A stretch of 46,430 nt of DNA. It comes from Lentisphaerae bacterium ADurb.BinA184. Lineage in GTDB: Bacteria > Verrucomicrobiota > Lentisphaeria > Oligosphaerales > MVZH01. Of the stretch, positions 32,005 through 40,245 are shown in pieces; the first letter of the stretch is position 1; every line of letters starts with the position of its first letter. Location of the stretch: assembly GCA_002068325.1 (NCBI GenBank), contig MVZH01000005.1:1-46430 (forward strand), given 5' to 3'. The position numbers were made by a program, and so were the translations under genes. The notes beneath the pieces are model-generated. The model made no database searches. It was not told the origin of the DNA and saw nothing but the letters and a program-made list of their open reading frames with translations.

Positions 32005-33276
32005 ATGGCTTCATCCGTCGCCCTGCCTGCCACCGACCGCACGATCCTCCGCGACCTCCTCGAGCGCTACGCCGAGGCGGCCGCCCACCCTGACAACGCT
32101 CGCCGCCGCCGCGAATGGACCGCCCTCAACGGCCTCCAGCCGACCCGCCCCCTGCTCTGGATCAACGAGATCTGCTGGCACGAGTTCGCCGCCGAACCCG
32201 AGCTGCAGTTGCGGACCTCGCACGCCTGGAGCCGCGGCTGGGAGTCACGGCTGCGCCTGACGCTCTACCAGTGGCGGCACTTCCCCGGCGACATGATCCT
32301 CGACCCCGTCCTCTATACCGGCATCCGCTGCGGCCCAACCAGCACCTACGCCGACTACGGCATCCAGGCCAGCGAGCGGAAGGTCGCCGCCGGCCTCGAC
32401 GGCACCGCCAGCTTCGAGCCGGTCATCAACAGCGAGGCCGACGTCGAGCGCCTCCGCGTCCCCGAGGTCACCGTGGACTGGGACGGCACCGCGTGCGACC
32501 TGGCCACGCTGCGCGAGCTGTGCGACGGCATCATCCCGTGCGCGACGCGCGGCCTCGTCCACCAGTGGGCCGCGGCCTGGGACCAGATGATCCACTGGTA
32601 CGGCATCGAACGGCTCTACCTGGACATGTGCGACCGCCCGGCCCTGGTCCACCGCCTGCTCGAACGCTTCTGGGCCGCCGTCAACACCGTCCTCGACCGC
32701 CAGATCGAACTGGGCCTGCTGGCCACCGGCGACGGCAACTGGCGCGTGGGCTCGGGAGGGCTGGGCTGCACCACCGAGCTGCCGCCGCCGGACTGCGACC
32801 CCGCCCATGTCCGCCCCGCCGACCAGTGGGGATGCTCGACCGGGCAGATCTTCTCCGAGGTCTCGCCCGACATGCACTGGGAGTTCTGCCTGCAGTACGA
32901 GAAGCCGTACATGGAGCGCTTCGGCCTGTCGTACTACGGCTGCTGCGAGCCGCTGCACCGCAAGGTCGGCATCCTGCGGCGGGTGAAGAACCTGCGCAAG
33001 ATTTCGATCAGCCCGTGGGCTGACCTCGAGGTGGCGGCGCGCGAGATCGGCACCGACTACGTGATCTCGTTCAAACCCAACCCAGCCTATCTCGCCCACG
33101 ACCACTGGCAGCCGGAGCTGGTGCGCGAGTACCTGCGCTCCAGCCTCGAACGACTGCGCGGCTGCCGGGTCGAAGTCATCCTCAAGGACATTTCGACGAT
33201 CCGCGGCGAACCCCGCCGACTGGCCGAGTGGGAGAAGGTGGCCCGCGCCGTCATCGCCGAGTGGTCGCCGGCATGA
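32005..33276 (+). CDS. Uroporphyrinogen decarboxylase-like protein 2
   Basis: 423 residues; the ATG has GGAAGG upstream. Barrel-like segments in URO-D superfamily style: LLWINEICWHEFAAEPEL, TGIRCGPTSTYADYGIQ, WYGIERLYLDMCDRPALV, GLSYYGCCEPLHRKVGILRR and ISPWADLEVAAREIGTDYVI. The Cys-Cys-Glu-His cluster could bind zinc, as in corrinoid-dependent methyltransferases of this superfamily. No cobalamin-binding partner gene is present. The stop overlaps the start of the metallophosphoesterase gene (ATGA). Function unknown. Confidence 0.6.
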   Translation: MASSVALPATDRTILRDLLERYAEAAAHPDNARRRREWTALNGLQPTRPLLWINEICWHEFAAEPELQLRTSHAWSRGWESRLRLTLYQWRHFPGDMILDPVLYTGIRCGPTSTYADYGIQASERKVAAGLDGTASFEPVINSEADVERLRVPEVTVDWDGTACDLATLRELCDGIIPCATRGLVHQWAAAWDQMIHWYGIERLYLDMCDRPALVHRLLERFWAAVNTVLDRQIELGLLATGDGNWRVGSGGLGCTTELPPPDCDPAHVRPADQWGCSTGQIFSEVSPDMHWEFCLQYEKPYMERFGLSYYGCCEPLHRKVGILRRVKNLRKISISPWADLEVAAREIGTDYVISFKPNPAYLAHDHWQPELVREYLRSSLERLRGCRVEVILKDISTIRGEPRRLAEWEKVARAVIAEWSPA

Positions 33277-34355
33277 TCGTGTTTCACCTCACGGCCCTGG
33301 TTGCCCTGGCCCTTGCCCTCGCCGCCTTCCGGAGCGGCAGGCCTCCGATATGGCTGCGCCTGGCGGCCGGCGCCTGTGTTCTTGGCGTCGGGCTGCTGCT
33401 CGCCTGCGGGATGGGGGCGGACGGCGTGTTCGGGATCGCAGGCAACCTCTTCATCGCCGGCGCGATCTACCTGCCGGTGTTCCTGGCGGTCGCCGGTTGT
33501 CTCGTCGTACGGCGCCTGCCGTGGATCGGCGCGACGCTGCTCACGCTGGCCGCCGCCCTAGTCGCCACGGGCGCCTACGCGCGCTTTGTTGAACCGGCGC
33601 GCCTCGTCGTGCGGCAGCACACGATCCAGAGCCCGCGTCTGCGCGAGCCGGTCCGGATCGCCTTCATCACGGATGTCCAGACCGATGCCCCCGGCGACCA
33701 CGAGCGCCGGGCCCTCCGCCTCGCGATGGACGCACGCCCCGACGTCATCGTCTTCGGCGGCGACTATGTGCAGCAGCGCGACAACCGCAAGGCCGACGCC
33801 TGTCGCCGGCTTCTGAACCAGATGTTGAAGGAGGCAGGGGTGGGTGCCCGTCTCGGCGTCTTCGCCCTGCGCGGGAATATCGGCGCACACGAGGCATGGG
33901 ACGTGATCTTCGACGGCACCGGCGTGCGCACGGTCGAGCAGACACTCACCGTCACCCCCCGCGACGACCTCCGCCTGGCGTTGCTCTCCTACCCGGACTC
34001 GCTGCGCGCGGATCTCGTCGTCGCCCCGCGCCATGATGCCTTCACCGTCGTGGCCGGCCACAGCCCGGACTACGCGCTGGCGTCGCCCGCCGGCGACCTT
34101 CTCCTGGCGGGGCACACGCACGGCGGCCAGGTCCGTCTCCCCCTGATCGGCCCGCTGCTGACTCTCGCGCACGTCCCGCGGGCGTGGGCCAGCGGCGTGA
34201 CGCGGCTGGACAACGGGGCCACGCTCATCGTCTCCAACGGCGTCGGCCTGGAACGACGCGGCGCCCCGCGCATCCGTCTCCTCTGCCCGCCGGACATCTG
34301 GGTCATCGACGGGATCCCCGTGGCTTCCACGCAACGCGCCGAGGCGGTGCCGTGA
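33273..34355 (+). CDS. Membrane-anchored calcineurin-like metallophosphoesterase with altered motifs
   Basis: 360 residues from an ATG overlapping the previous stop. The first ~110 residues hold several hydrophobic segments (FHLTALVALALALAAF, LAAGACVLGVGLLLACG, LPVFLAVAGCLVV, ATLLTLAAALVATGAY), then the phosphoesterase domain: ITDVQTDAPG, FGGDYVQ, ALRGNIGAHEAW, VVAGHSPDYA, LLLAGHTHGGQV. The usual DxH and GNHD motifs read DVQ and GNIG here, so metal chemistry may differ. It overlaps rimO by a GTGA. Confidence 0.8.
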   Translation: MIVFHLTALVALALALAAFRSGRPPIWLRLAAGACVLGVGLLLACGMGADGVFGIAGNLFIAGAIYLPVFLAVAGCLVVRRLPWIGATLLTLAAALVATGAYARFVEPARLVVRQHTIQSPRLREPVRIAFITDVQTDAPGDHERRALRLAMDARPDVIVFGGDYVQQRDNRKADACRRLLNQMLKEAGVGARLGVFALRGNIGAHEAWDVIFDGTGVRTVEQTLTVTPRDDLRLALLSYPDSLRADLVVAPRHDAFTVVAGHSPDYALASPAGDLLLAGHTHGGQVRLPLIGPLLTLAHVPRAWASGVTRLDNGATLIVSNGVGLERRGAPRIRLLCPPDIWVIDGIPVASTQRAEAVP

Positions 34356-35728
34356 CCTCTTCGCGAGACAAGTGCGTGTTCGTGATCAGCCTGGGCTGCG
34401 CCAAGAACCTGGTGGACAGCGAGGTGATGTGCGGCGGCCTCGCCACGGCCGGCTTCGTGCTGACCGACGCGGCGGACGCGGCCGACGTCATGCTCGTCAA
34501 CACCTGCAGCTTCATCGCCGACGCCCGTGCCGAGGCCGACCGTGAGATCGCCCGCGCCGTCAAGTGGAAACGCGGGCGCCGGGGCCGCCGCGTGGTCGTC
34601 GCCGGATGCCTGCCGCAGCGCAACCTCGCCGAGGCGCAGGCAGCGTATCCCCAAGTCGACCTGTTCCTCGGGCTGGACGATGTTCCGCGCGTGGCCGGGC
34701 GGCTCGCCGCGCTGTTCGCCGGCGGCGCCGGCGGCGCACCCGTGGAAGTTGCGGAGTCCGCAACCCTGCCGCCGCCGACCTATCTCTACGATCACCTGAC
34801 CCCCCGCCTCCAGCTGACGCCCCGCAACTACGCCTACGTCAAGATCGCCGACGGCTGCGACCACCACTGCCGGTTCTGCGCCATCCCCGCCATCCGCGGC
34901 CGGGAGCGCAGCCGCGACATCCCCTCCATCCTCGCCGAGTGCCGACAACTGCTCGGACAGGGCGTCCGCGAGCTGAACCTCATCGCGCAGGACACCACCC
35001 GCTTCGGCGCCGACCGCCGCGACGGGACCTCGCTCGCCGCCCTGCTCGAACGCGGCGAGGCGGAACTCGAAGGCGACTTCTGGCTGCGCGTACTCTACAC
35101 CCATCCGCGGCACTTCGACGACGCCGTGCTGACCGCCTTTGCCAACGCCCGCCGCCTCGTCCGCTACGTGGACATCCCGCTCCAGCACATCAGCGACCCC
35201 GTGCTGCGCGCCATGGGACGCGGCCTCGGCGAAGCCGCCACCCACGCCCTCATGGAACGCATCCGCCGCGACATCCCCGGCGTCGCCGTGCGCACCACCT
35301 TCCTCGTCGGCTACCCCGGCGAAACCGAGGCGGACTTCGAGACCCTCCTCGCGTTTGTCGGCGCCTGCCGTTTCGACCGGCTCGGCGTCTTCGCCTTCTC
35401 GCCCGAGGCGGGAACGCCGGCGGCCGAGGTGACCGCCGGCCTCGTCCCCGCTGCGCTCGCGCAGGAGCGCCGCGCTCGCCTGCTCGCGCTCCAGCAGGAG
35501 ATCTCCTTGGCCCGCAACCAGGCGTTGGTCGGGAAGAGGCTGCGCGTCCTCGTCGAGGCCCGCGCCGGCAAGGGGCGTTTCCTCGGCCGCACCGCCGCCG
35601 ACGCGCCGGACGTGGACAACCAGGTGCGCTTCACCGGCCCCGCCGACAGCCGCGAACGCGGCTTCGTCAACGTCCGGATTGACCGCGCCGAGCCCTACGA
35701 CCTCGACGGCCACGTGGAGGCGCGTTGA
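34352..35728 (+). CDS. rimO: Ribosomal protein S12 methylthiotransferase RimO
   Basis: 458 residues from a GTG overlapping the previous gene's stop. N-terminal UPF0004 domain with Cys in SLGCAKNLVDSE, NTCSF and GCLPQR; radical SAM cluster motif CDHHCRFC (~169-176) followed by AIPAIRGRERSR; YVDIPLQHISDPVL and RTTFLVGYPGETEADF; C-terminal TRAM-like end. It adds a methylthio group to S12 aspartate using two Fe-S clusters. One palindrome copy lies exactly in the linker between the UPF0004 and radical SAM domains (VAESAT). Confidence 0.95.
   Translation: MTSSRDKCVFVISLGCAKNLVDSEVMCGGLATAGFVLTDAADAADVMLVNTCSFIADARAEADREIARAVKWKRGRRGRRVVVAGCLPQRNLAEAQAAYPQVDLFLGLDDVPRVAGRLAALFAGGAGGAPVEVAESATLPPPTYLYDHLTPRLQLTPRNYAYVKIADGCDHHCRFCAIPAIRGRERSRDIPSILAECRQLLGQGVRELNLIAQDTTRFGADRRDGTSLAALLERGEAELEGDFWLRVLYTHPRHFDDAVLTAFANARRLVRYVDIPLQHISDPVLRAMGRGLGEAATHALMERIRRDIPGVAVRTTFLVGYPGETEADFETLLAFVGACRFDRLGVFAFSPEAGTPAAEVTAGLVPAALAQERRARLLALQQEISLARNQALVGKRLRVLVEARAGKGRFLGRTAADAPDVDNQVRFTGPADSRERGFVNVRIDRAEPYDLDGHVEAR
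34749..34763. repeat. Coding palindrome copy 9
   Basis: Exact TTGCGGAGTCCGCAA; reads V-A-E-S-A-T in the rimO interdomain linker. Confidence 0.85.
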
Positions 35729-35808
35729 CTTGGGGACGCGATGGGGGCGGACGCACGCACGCCCGGTGCGGGGATGGCGCGGGCTGGCCAGCCGGCGCAG
35801 CCCCGTCG

Positions 35809-37053
35809 TTACAGACACTGCCAGGGCAACGCCAGCACCCTGTCTTCGATCAACTGAGGGGTGGGGCAGCGGCACACGATGTAACCGGCGGTCACCTGGT
35901 CGCGGTGTTCCCGGATGAAGCGGCGAAGATGGCGTGCATCGCTGGGGCCGGGGTGCTCAGTCCACTTGACCTCCACGGGTGTCAGCTGGCCCTGCTGCTC
36001 GATGACAAAGTCAATTTCCGCGCCGTCGCGGGTGCGCAGATAGGTCAGCTGGCCATTGCCGAGGTACTGCAGACGTTTCCACAACTCGATGCCGACCCAC
36101 TGTTCGAACAGCGGGCCGGGGTTGCCGAGGATCATGTCCGTCGAGGGCGCCAGGCCGGCGGCCGCGTGCCGCACTCCCAAGTCGAAGAAGTAAAAGCGTG
36201 AGGTCGAGAGGACATTCTTGCGCGGGCTTCCCGAGAAGGCTGGCACGTGGAAGCCGACGAACATGTCCTCCAGCATCTGGTAATAGCCTTTCACCGTGTG
36301 GGCCGTGGCGCCGGCTTCCTGCGAAACCGCCGAATAGTTGAGGATCTGCCCGGATTCCAGGGCGGCGAAGCGGAGAAAACGGAGGAAGACCCCGTAGTCG
36401 CGGATCTGCGTCTCGCGTCGCAGCTCCTCCTCGAGATGCACGGTGGTGAATGCGCGCAGGATGTCCGGGCGGTCTTCGGCATCGGCGGCGACCACGCCGG
36501 GCAACGCCCCATGGGCGAGGCGTGTCTCCAGGGGCCACTTCGGGAAGGGCTTGGCCGGCCCGGTTGCCCCGGGCCAGGCGAGTGGCAAGGGGGACTCGGC
36601 GCGCGGCAGGGGCCCGGGCGGTGGTTGTTCCGCGAGGATCAGAGGGAAGAGCCGGTGCAGAAAGCAGCGGCCAGGCAGAAGGTTGGCGCCCGTCGTTCTG
36701 AGCTTCCGGGCGGAACTGCCGCAGAGCACGAAGCGCCAGCGTGTCTTCTCGGAATCGTACAAGTGCTGCACCGCGTCGAACAGGCTGGGCACGGTCTGGG
36801 CTTCGTCCACGAACACCACGGGAGGGGCCGCGGAAACCGCGGGGATCGCCCGGCAGATGCGCGCGAACTCGCCGGGGTCGGCGGCGTGCCGCGCCCGGAC
36901 GGCCGGGTCTGACAAGTCAACCCGAAGCGTGTCTGCGGGCAGCAGGGATCCGACGAGAGTAGACTTGCCGGTCTGCCGCGCCCCGAACAGGATGTGCACG
37001 AAGGGGCGCTTGAGTTTGCGCCTGAGCGTTTGGGCATACCAGCGGTCAAACAT
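35809..37053 (-). CDS. DUF4143-type AAA ATPase
   Basis: 414 residues from the ATG at 37053 (an in-frame GTG at 37065 is possible). Walker A FGARQTGKSTLVG, Walker B VVFVDEAQ, sensor-like VLCGSSARKLR, then a C-terminal DUF4143/nuclease-like part with GAEIDFVIEQQGQLTPVEVK, a PD-(D/E)XK-type motif. Such orphan ATPases are widespread and of unknown role. An internal ~30-residue Pro-rich insert (AEQPPPGPLPRAESPLPLAW) is unusual. It is convergent with rimO. No Shine-Dalgarno sequence is visible; the start lies within an inverted repeat. Confidence 0.88.
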   Translation of the reverse strand: MFDRWYAQTLRRKLKRPFVHILFGARQTGKSTLVGSLLPADTLRVDLSDPAVRARHAADPGEFARICRAIPAVSAAPPVVFVDEAQTVPSLFDAVQHLYDSEKTRWRFVLCGSSARKLRTTGANLLPGRCFLHRLFPLILAEQPPPGPLPRAESPLPLAWPGATGPAKPFPKWPLETRLAHGALPGVVAADAEDRPDILRAFTTVHLEEELRRETQIRDYGVFLRFLRFAALESGQILNYSAVSQEAGATAHTVKGYYQMLEDMFVGFHVPAFSGSPRKNVLSTSRFYFFDLGVRHAAAGLAPSTDMILGNPGPLFEQWVGIELWKRLQYLGNGQLTYLRTRDGAEIDFVIEQQGQLTPVEVKWTEHPGPSDARHLRRFIREHRDQVTAGYIVCRCPTPQLIEDRVLALPWQCL

Positions 37054-37054
37054 G

Positions 37055-37100
37055 ATTGTCGCCACAAAAGAGAAGTGACCTACCGATTTATGGCGACAAT
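37055..37100. promoter_or_regulatory. Inverted repeat spanning the start region of the DUF4143 ATPase gene
   Basis: ATTGTCGCCA (37055-37064) and TGGCGACAAT (37091-37100) are exact 10-bp inverted arms 26 bp apart. One arm overlaps the -10 box and start site, the other the translation start. A two-site operator or an mRNA hairpin are both possible. Confidence 0.65.
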
Positions 37101-37126
37101 ATGCAGTCGCCTGCCGACAATGTCAA
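37098..37126 (-). promoter_or_regulatory. Promoter of the DUF4143 ATPase gene
   Basis: A perfect TTGACA (37121-37126 read on the minus strand), 17 bp, CATATT (37098-37103). Confidence 0.65.
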
Positions 37127-37269
37127 GCGCAAATCCCCTGATCCGTGCCGACGAGAACCCGGTGTCGGTGGAAGAATAGGGGGGGGCGGACCACGATCCC
37201 TTGACTGGTTCTCGTCGCTGCGGAGGAAGGCCTTCGCGTCTTCGGGCCTCTGGGCGGACGCTGCCGCGC

Positions 37270-37806
37270 CTACACCGGCTTGGGCAGGTAGAGCCCTTGG
37301 TTGGTGAACCAGGCGTTGGCGTGACAGATGGCGGTGGCGGCGGCGTCGGTGGCGTCGGAGAGCACCCCCGCGCGGTCGAGCCCCACCAGGGTCGCGACCA
37401 CCGCGGCCACCTGTTCCTTGCCGGCCTGTCCCCAGCCGCAGACCGCCTGCTTGATGCGCCGCGGCGCATATTCGTAGACCGGCAACTGCCGCTCGGCGGC
37501 TACCGCGATGAGCGTGCCGCGGGCCGCGCCCAGGACCATGGCCGTGCGCGCGTTCTTCGAGTAGAACCCGCCCTCGATGGCGACCATCGTCGGCGCAAAA
37601 CTCTCCACCATCTGCCGCATGCCCCCGGACAGGCGGCGCAGACACTCGCTCAAGGCGGCCTTGGCCGGGGTGCGGATCACCCCGCAGTCGGCCAGGCGCA
37701 TCGTGTGCCCGTCCGTGTCGAGGATGGCGTACCCGGTGCAGCGGAGGGCGGGATCCACCCCGAGGATGCGAACCCAGGGCGCCGGCGGCGGCGGTGCGGT
37801 GTGCAT
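37270..37806 (-). CDS. ruvC: Crossover junction endodeoxyribonuclease RuvC
   Basis: 178 residues. Catalytic acidic residues: the Asp in ILGVDPALRCTGYAILD, the Glu in MVAIEGGFYSKNARTAM and the Asp pair in DATDAAATAICHA (~152 and 155). YEYAPRRIKQAVCGWGQAGK is the DNA-binding family signature. It resolves Holliday junctions with RuvAB, which are not in this window. The ATG at 37806 lies 6 nt after a TATGGT box and lacks a Shine-Dalgarno sequence, so the mRNA is probably leaderless. Confidence 0.94.
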   Translation of the reverse strand: MHTAPPPPAPWVRILGVDPALRCTGYAILDTDGHTMRLADCGVIRTPAKAALSECLRRLSGGMRQMVESFAPTMVAIEGGFYSKNARTAMVLGAARGTLIAVAAERQLPVYEYAPRRIKQAVCGWGQAGKEQVAAVVATLVGLDRAGVLSDATDAAATAICHANAWFTNQGLYLPKPV

Positions 37807-37812
37807 GCGCAA

Positions 37813-37841
37813 ACCATAGAGGCGGACCGCCCGCCTGGCAA
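37813..37841 (-). promoter_or_regulatory. Promoter of ruvC, implying leaderless mRNA
   Basis: TTGCCA (37836-37841 on the minus strand), 17 bp, TATGGT (37813-37818), then six bases and the ATG. Confidence 0.65.
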
Positions 37842-38004
37842 GCGGACGGTGCGCGTCCGCGGCGTGCATGGCGAAACGACGGCGAGGGATTACAGTTTGT
37901 GGCCGAGGTTCCGTGTCTCTTACCCCTGCCCGGCGGCAGGGCCGTGAACGATGCGCAGGCAGGCCCGGGCGTCCGCTCATCCCCTCAGCAAGGAGCACCA
38001 CACC

Positions 38005-40188
38005 GTGTCGGAGACTCTCGCCCTCCTTCCACAGCCCAAGACCCTCGCCCGCGGCAAGGGGACCCTCGCCCTCCCGGCAACGGTCACCGTCGGGATTGCC
38101 GACGCATCGCTGTTCCCGGCGGCCTGCGAACTGACCGCCCTCTTCGGCAAGACCGCGATCAGCGCGGCCGCCCCCGGCATCGCCGACACCATCGCGCTGA
38201 CGCTGGACGACGCCCTGCCGCCGGAGGGCTACGTGCTGCTGATCTCCGCCGAGTCGGTCTCGATCGTCGGCCAGTCGCCGGCCGCCGTGTTTTACGGCAT
38301 CCAGACCTTCGAACAGGTGCTCCGGCAGTCGCCGGCCGGACGCGTCCCCTGCCTGACCATCCGTGACTGGCCGGACTTCCAGGACCGCGGCGTCTACTAC
38401 GACGTATGCCGCGGCCGCGTCCCCACGCTCAAACAGCTCCTGGCCCTGGCCCGCACCCTCGCCCACTACAAGATCAACCACCTCCAGCTGTACATCGAGC
38501 ATACCTTCATCTTCCGCGGACACCCTGACATCGGCACCGACGCCTCGCCGCTGTCGGCCGAGGACATCCTCACCCTCGACGCCTGCTGCCGCGAGCTGCA
38601 CATCGAACTGGTGCCGTCCCTAGCCTCCTTCGGCCATCTCGCCACCGTGCTGAAGTACCCCCAGTACCACCACCTGGCCGAGGACTGGGGCGAGGGACGG
38701 CTGCTGAACCCCGAGGCCCAGGACATCCCGACCTGGGCGCGGCCGCGCGGCTGGACCCTCTCCCCCGCCAACCCCGACATCTACCCGTTCCTCGACAGCC
38801 TCTTCGCCGAGTTCCTGCCGCTGTTCTCGTCGAAACGCTTCAATGTCTGCTGCGACGAGACGTGGGACCTGGGCATGGGCCAGAGCTACGAGCTGTGCCG
38901 CAAACTGGGCAAGGGCGTCGTCTACCTCAACCACATCAAGAAACTCAACGAGCTGGCCACCAAGTACGGCAAGAAGATCATGTTCTGGGGCGACATCATC
39001 CGCCACCATCCCGAGCTCATTCCGCAGATTCCCAAGGACGTGACGGTGCTGGACTGGGGGTACGGCTGGAACCATCCGTTCGAGCGCATCGAAGACTTCA
39101 AAAAGGCCGGCCTGGAGTTCCTCGCCTGCCCCGGCACCTCGTCGTGGGTGTCGCTGTTCCCGCGCCTGCCCGAGGCCGAGGCCAACATCGCCGGCTTCGC
39201 CGCGGCCGGCCACCGGCACGGCGCCCGCGGCCTGCTCAACACGGATTGGGGCGACGGCGGACACTACAACTTCATGGAATACTCCTTCCACGGCTACCTG
39301 TTCGGCGCCGAGCAGGCGTGGCATACCCAGGCCGACCAGGCCAGCTTCACCGCCCGCTTCGCCAGGCTGTTCCTCGGCAGCGACGACGACGCCCTGGTCA
39401 CCGCGATCCGCGAGCTCGGCGAGATCACCTACCTGAGCGTGCACGGCTACTACCAGAGCGTCTGGCAGACGGCGCTGTTTGCCCATGCGACCGCGCCGGT
39501 GTTCACCGCGCCGCAGCCGGTCAACGCGACCTTCATTGACCAGGGCCGGATCGCCACGGGGCCGTTCCAGTTCGACGCCGCCTGGGGGAGGGCCGTGCGC
39601 AAGCGCCTGGCCGCCGTGCGTGGCGTCTTTGCGAAGTTCGCAACCCGGCGGGGGGCGGACGAGTTCGGGGTCCTGCCGTACTGGATTTTCGCCGTGGACA
39701 CCCTCGACTGCGCGGCCCGCAAACTGGCCGCCTTCGGGGCGGGGGGCAGCGCCACGCCGGCCGAGCGCGACGCCATCCGCAAGCAGCTCAAGCAGCTGCG
39801 GCGGCGTTTCGAGACGCTGTGGTTGGCCCGCAACCGGCCGTCCGAGATCCGCGTCACCCTGGCGCGCTACGACCTGGCGATCCGCGGGGATCAGGTGAAA
39901 GTGACCGTCGAGCCCGGCGGCGCGGCCGGCGCGGTGCGGATCGAGCTGCGCAACATCGGGGAGCACGCGGTCTCGGGCCGGGTCCGGCTGCAGCTCACGC
40001 CGGTTGACCGTGGCGCCCTGCGCGGCGGGGCGGAGATCCGGTTCAAGGGACTCAAGCCGGGGGCGACGCTGACGGCCGAGCGGAAGGTCGTGCTCGAGCC
40101 GGCGGCCGGCAAGGTTCTCGTCGAGGCCGTGCCCGACGTCCCCTTCGCGAACACTGCGTCGCTGACAGTGTCGCGCGGCGGCAAGTGA
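38005..40188 (+). CDS. GH20-like beta-N-acetylhexosaminidase
   Basis: 727 residues from a GTG with AAGGAG 9 nt upstream. An N-terminal GH20b-like domain (ALPPEGYVLLISAESVSIVG, GIQTFEQVLRQ) is followed by the barrel: IRDWPDFQDRGVYYDVCRGR, KINHLQLYIEHTFIF and NVCCDETWDLGMGQS with the catalytic Asp-Glu pair of GH20 enzymes, then KIMFWGDIIRHHPELI and NTDWGDGGHYNFMEY. Hydrolyses terminal GlcNAc or GalNAc. No signal peptide is visible, so it is likely cytoplasmic, acting on imported oligosaccharides. The tail of ~90 residues is beta-rich. One palindrome variant is present (VFAKFAT). Confidence 0.82.
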   Translation: MSETLALLPQPKTLARGKGTLALPATVTVGIADASLFPAACELTALFGKTAISAAAPGIADTIALTLDDALPPEGYVLLISAESVSIVGQSPAAVFYGIQTFEQVLRQSPAGRVPCLTIRDWPDFQDRGVYYDVCRGRVPTLKQLLALARTLAHYKINHLQLYIEHTFIFRGHPDIGTDASPLSAEDILTLDACCRELHIELVPSLASFGHLATVLKYPQYHHLAEDWGEGRLLNPEAQDIPTWARPRGWTLSPANPDIYPFLDSLFAEFLPLFSSKRFNVCCDETWDLGMGQSYELCRKLGKGVVYLNHIKKLNELATKYGKKIMFWGDIIRHHPELIPQIPKDVTVLDWGYGWNHPFERIEDFKKAGLEFLACPGTSSWVSLFPRLPEAEANIAGFAAAGHRHGARGLLNTDWGDGGHYNFMEYSFHGYLFGAEQAWHTQADQASFTARFARLFLGSDDDALVTAIRELGEITYLSVHGYYQSVWQTALFAHATAPVFTAPQPVNATFIDQGRIATGPFQFDAAWGRAVRKRLAAVRGVFAKFATRRGADEFGVLPYWIFAVDTLDCAARKLAAFGAGGSATPAERDAIRKQLKQLRRRFETLWLARNRPSEIRVTLARYDLAIRGDQVKVTVEPGGAAGAVRIELRNIGEHAVSGRVRLQLTPVDRGALRGGAEIRFKGLKPGATLTAERKVVLEPAAGKVLVEAVPDVPFANTASLTVSRGGK
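39629..39643. repeat. Coding palindrome copy 10 (variant)
   Basis: TTGCGAAGTTCGCAA, with perfect 7-bp arms around a central G; reads F-A-K-F-A-T. Confidence 0.65.
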
Positions 40189-40245
40189 GTCCTGCCCCCG
40201 GGGCACCGCCTGAAGGTGGGACTACGTTCGGGGTTGGCCGGCCGG

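Noticed and set aside
32209..32223. TTGCGGACCTCGCAC resembles the coding palindrome
   Set aside because: It has a different phase, and the mismatches break the dyad.
35729..35808. Possible terminator between rimO and the DUF4143 gene
   Set aside because: No stable stem followed by a T-run could be identified by eye.
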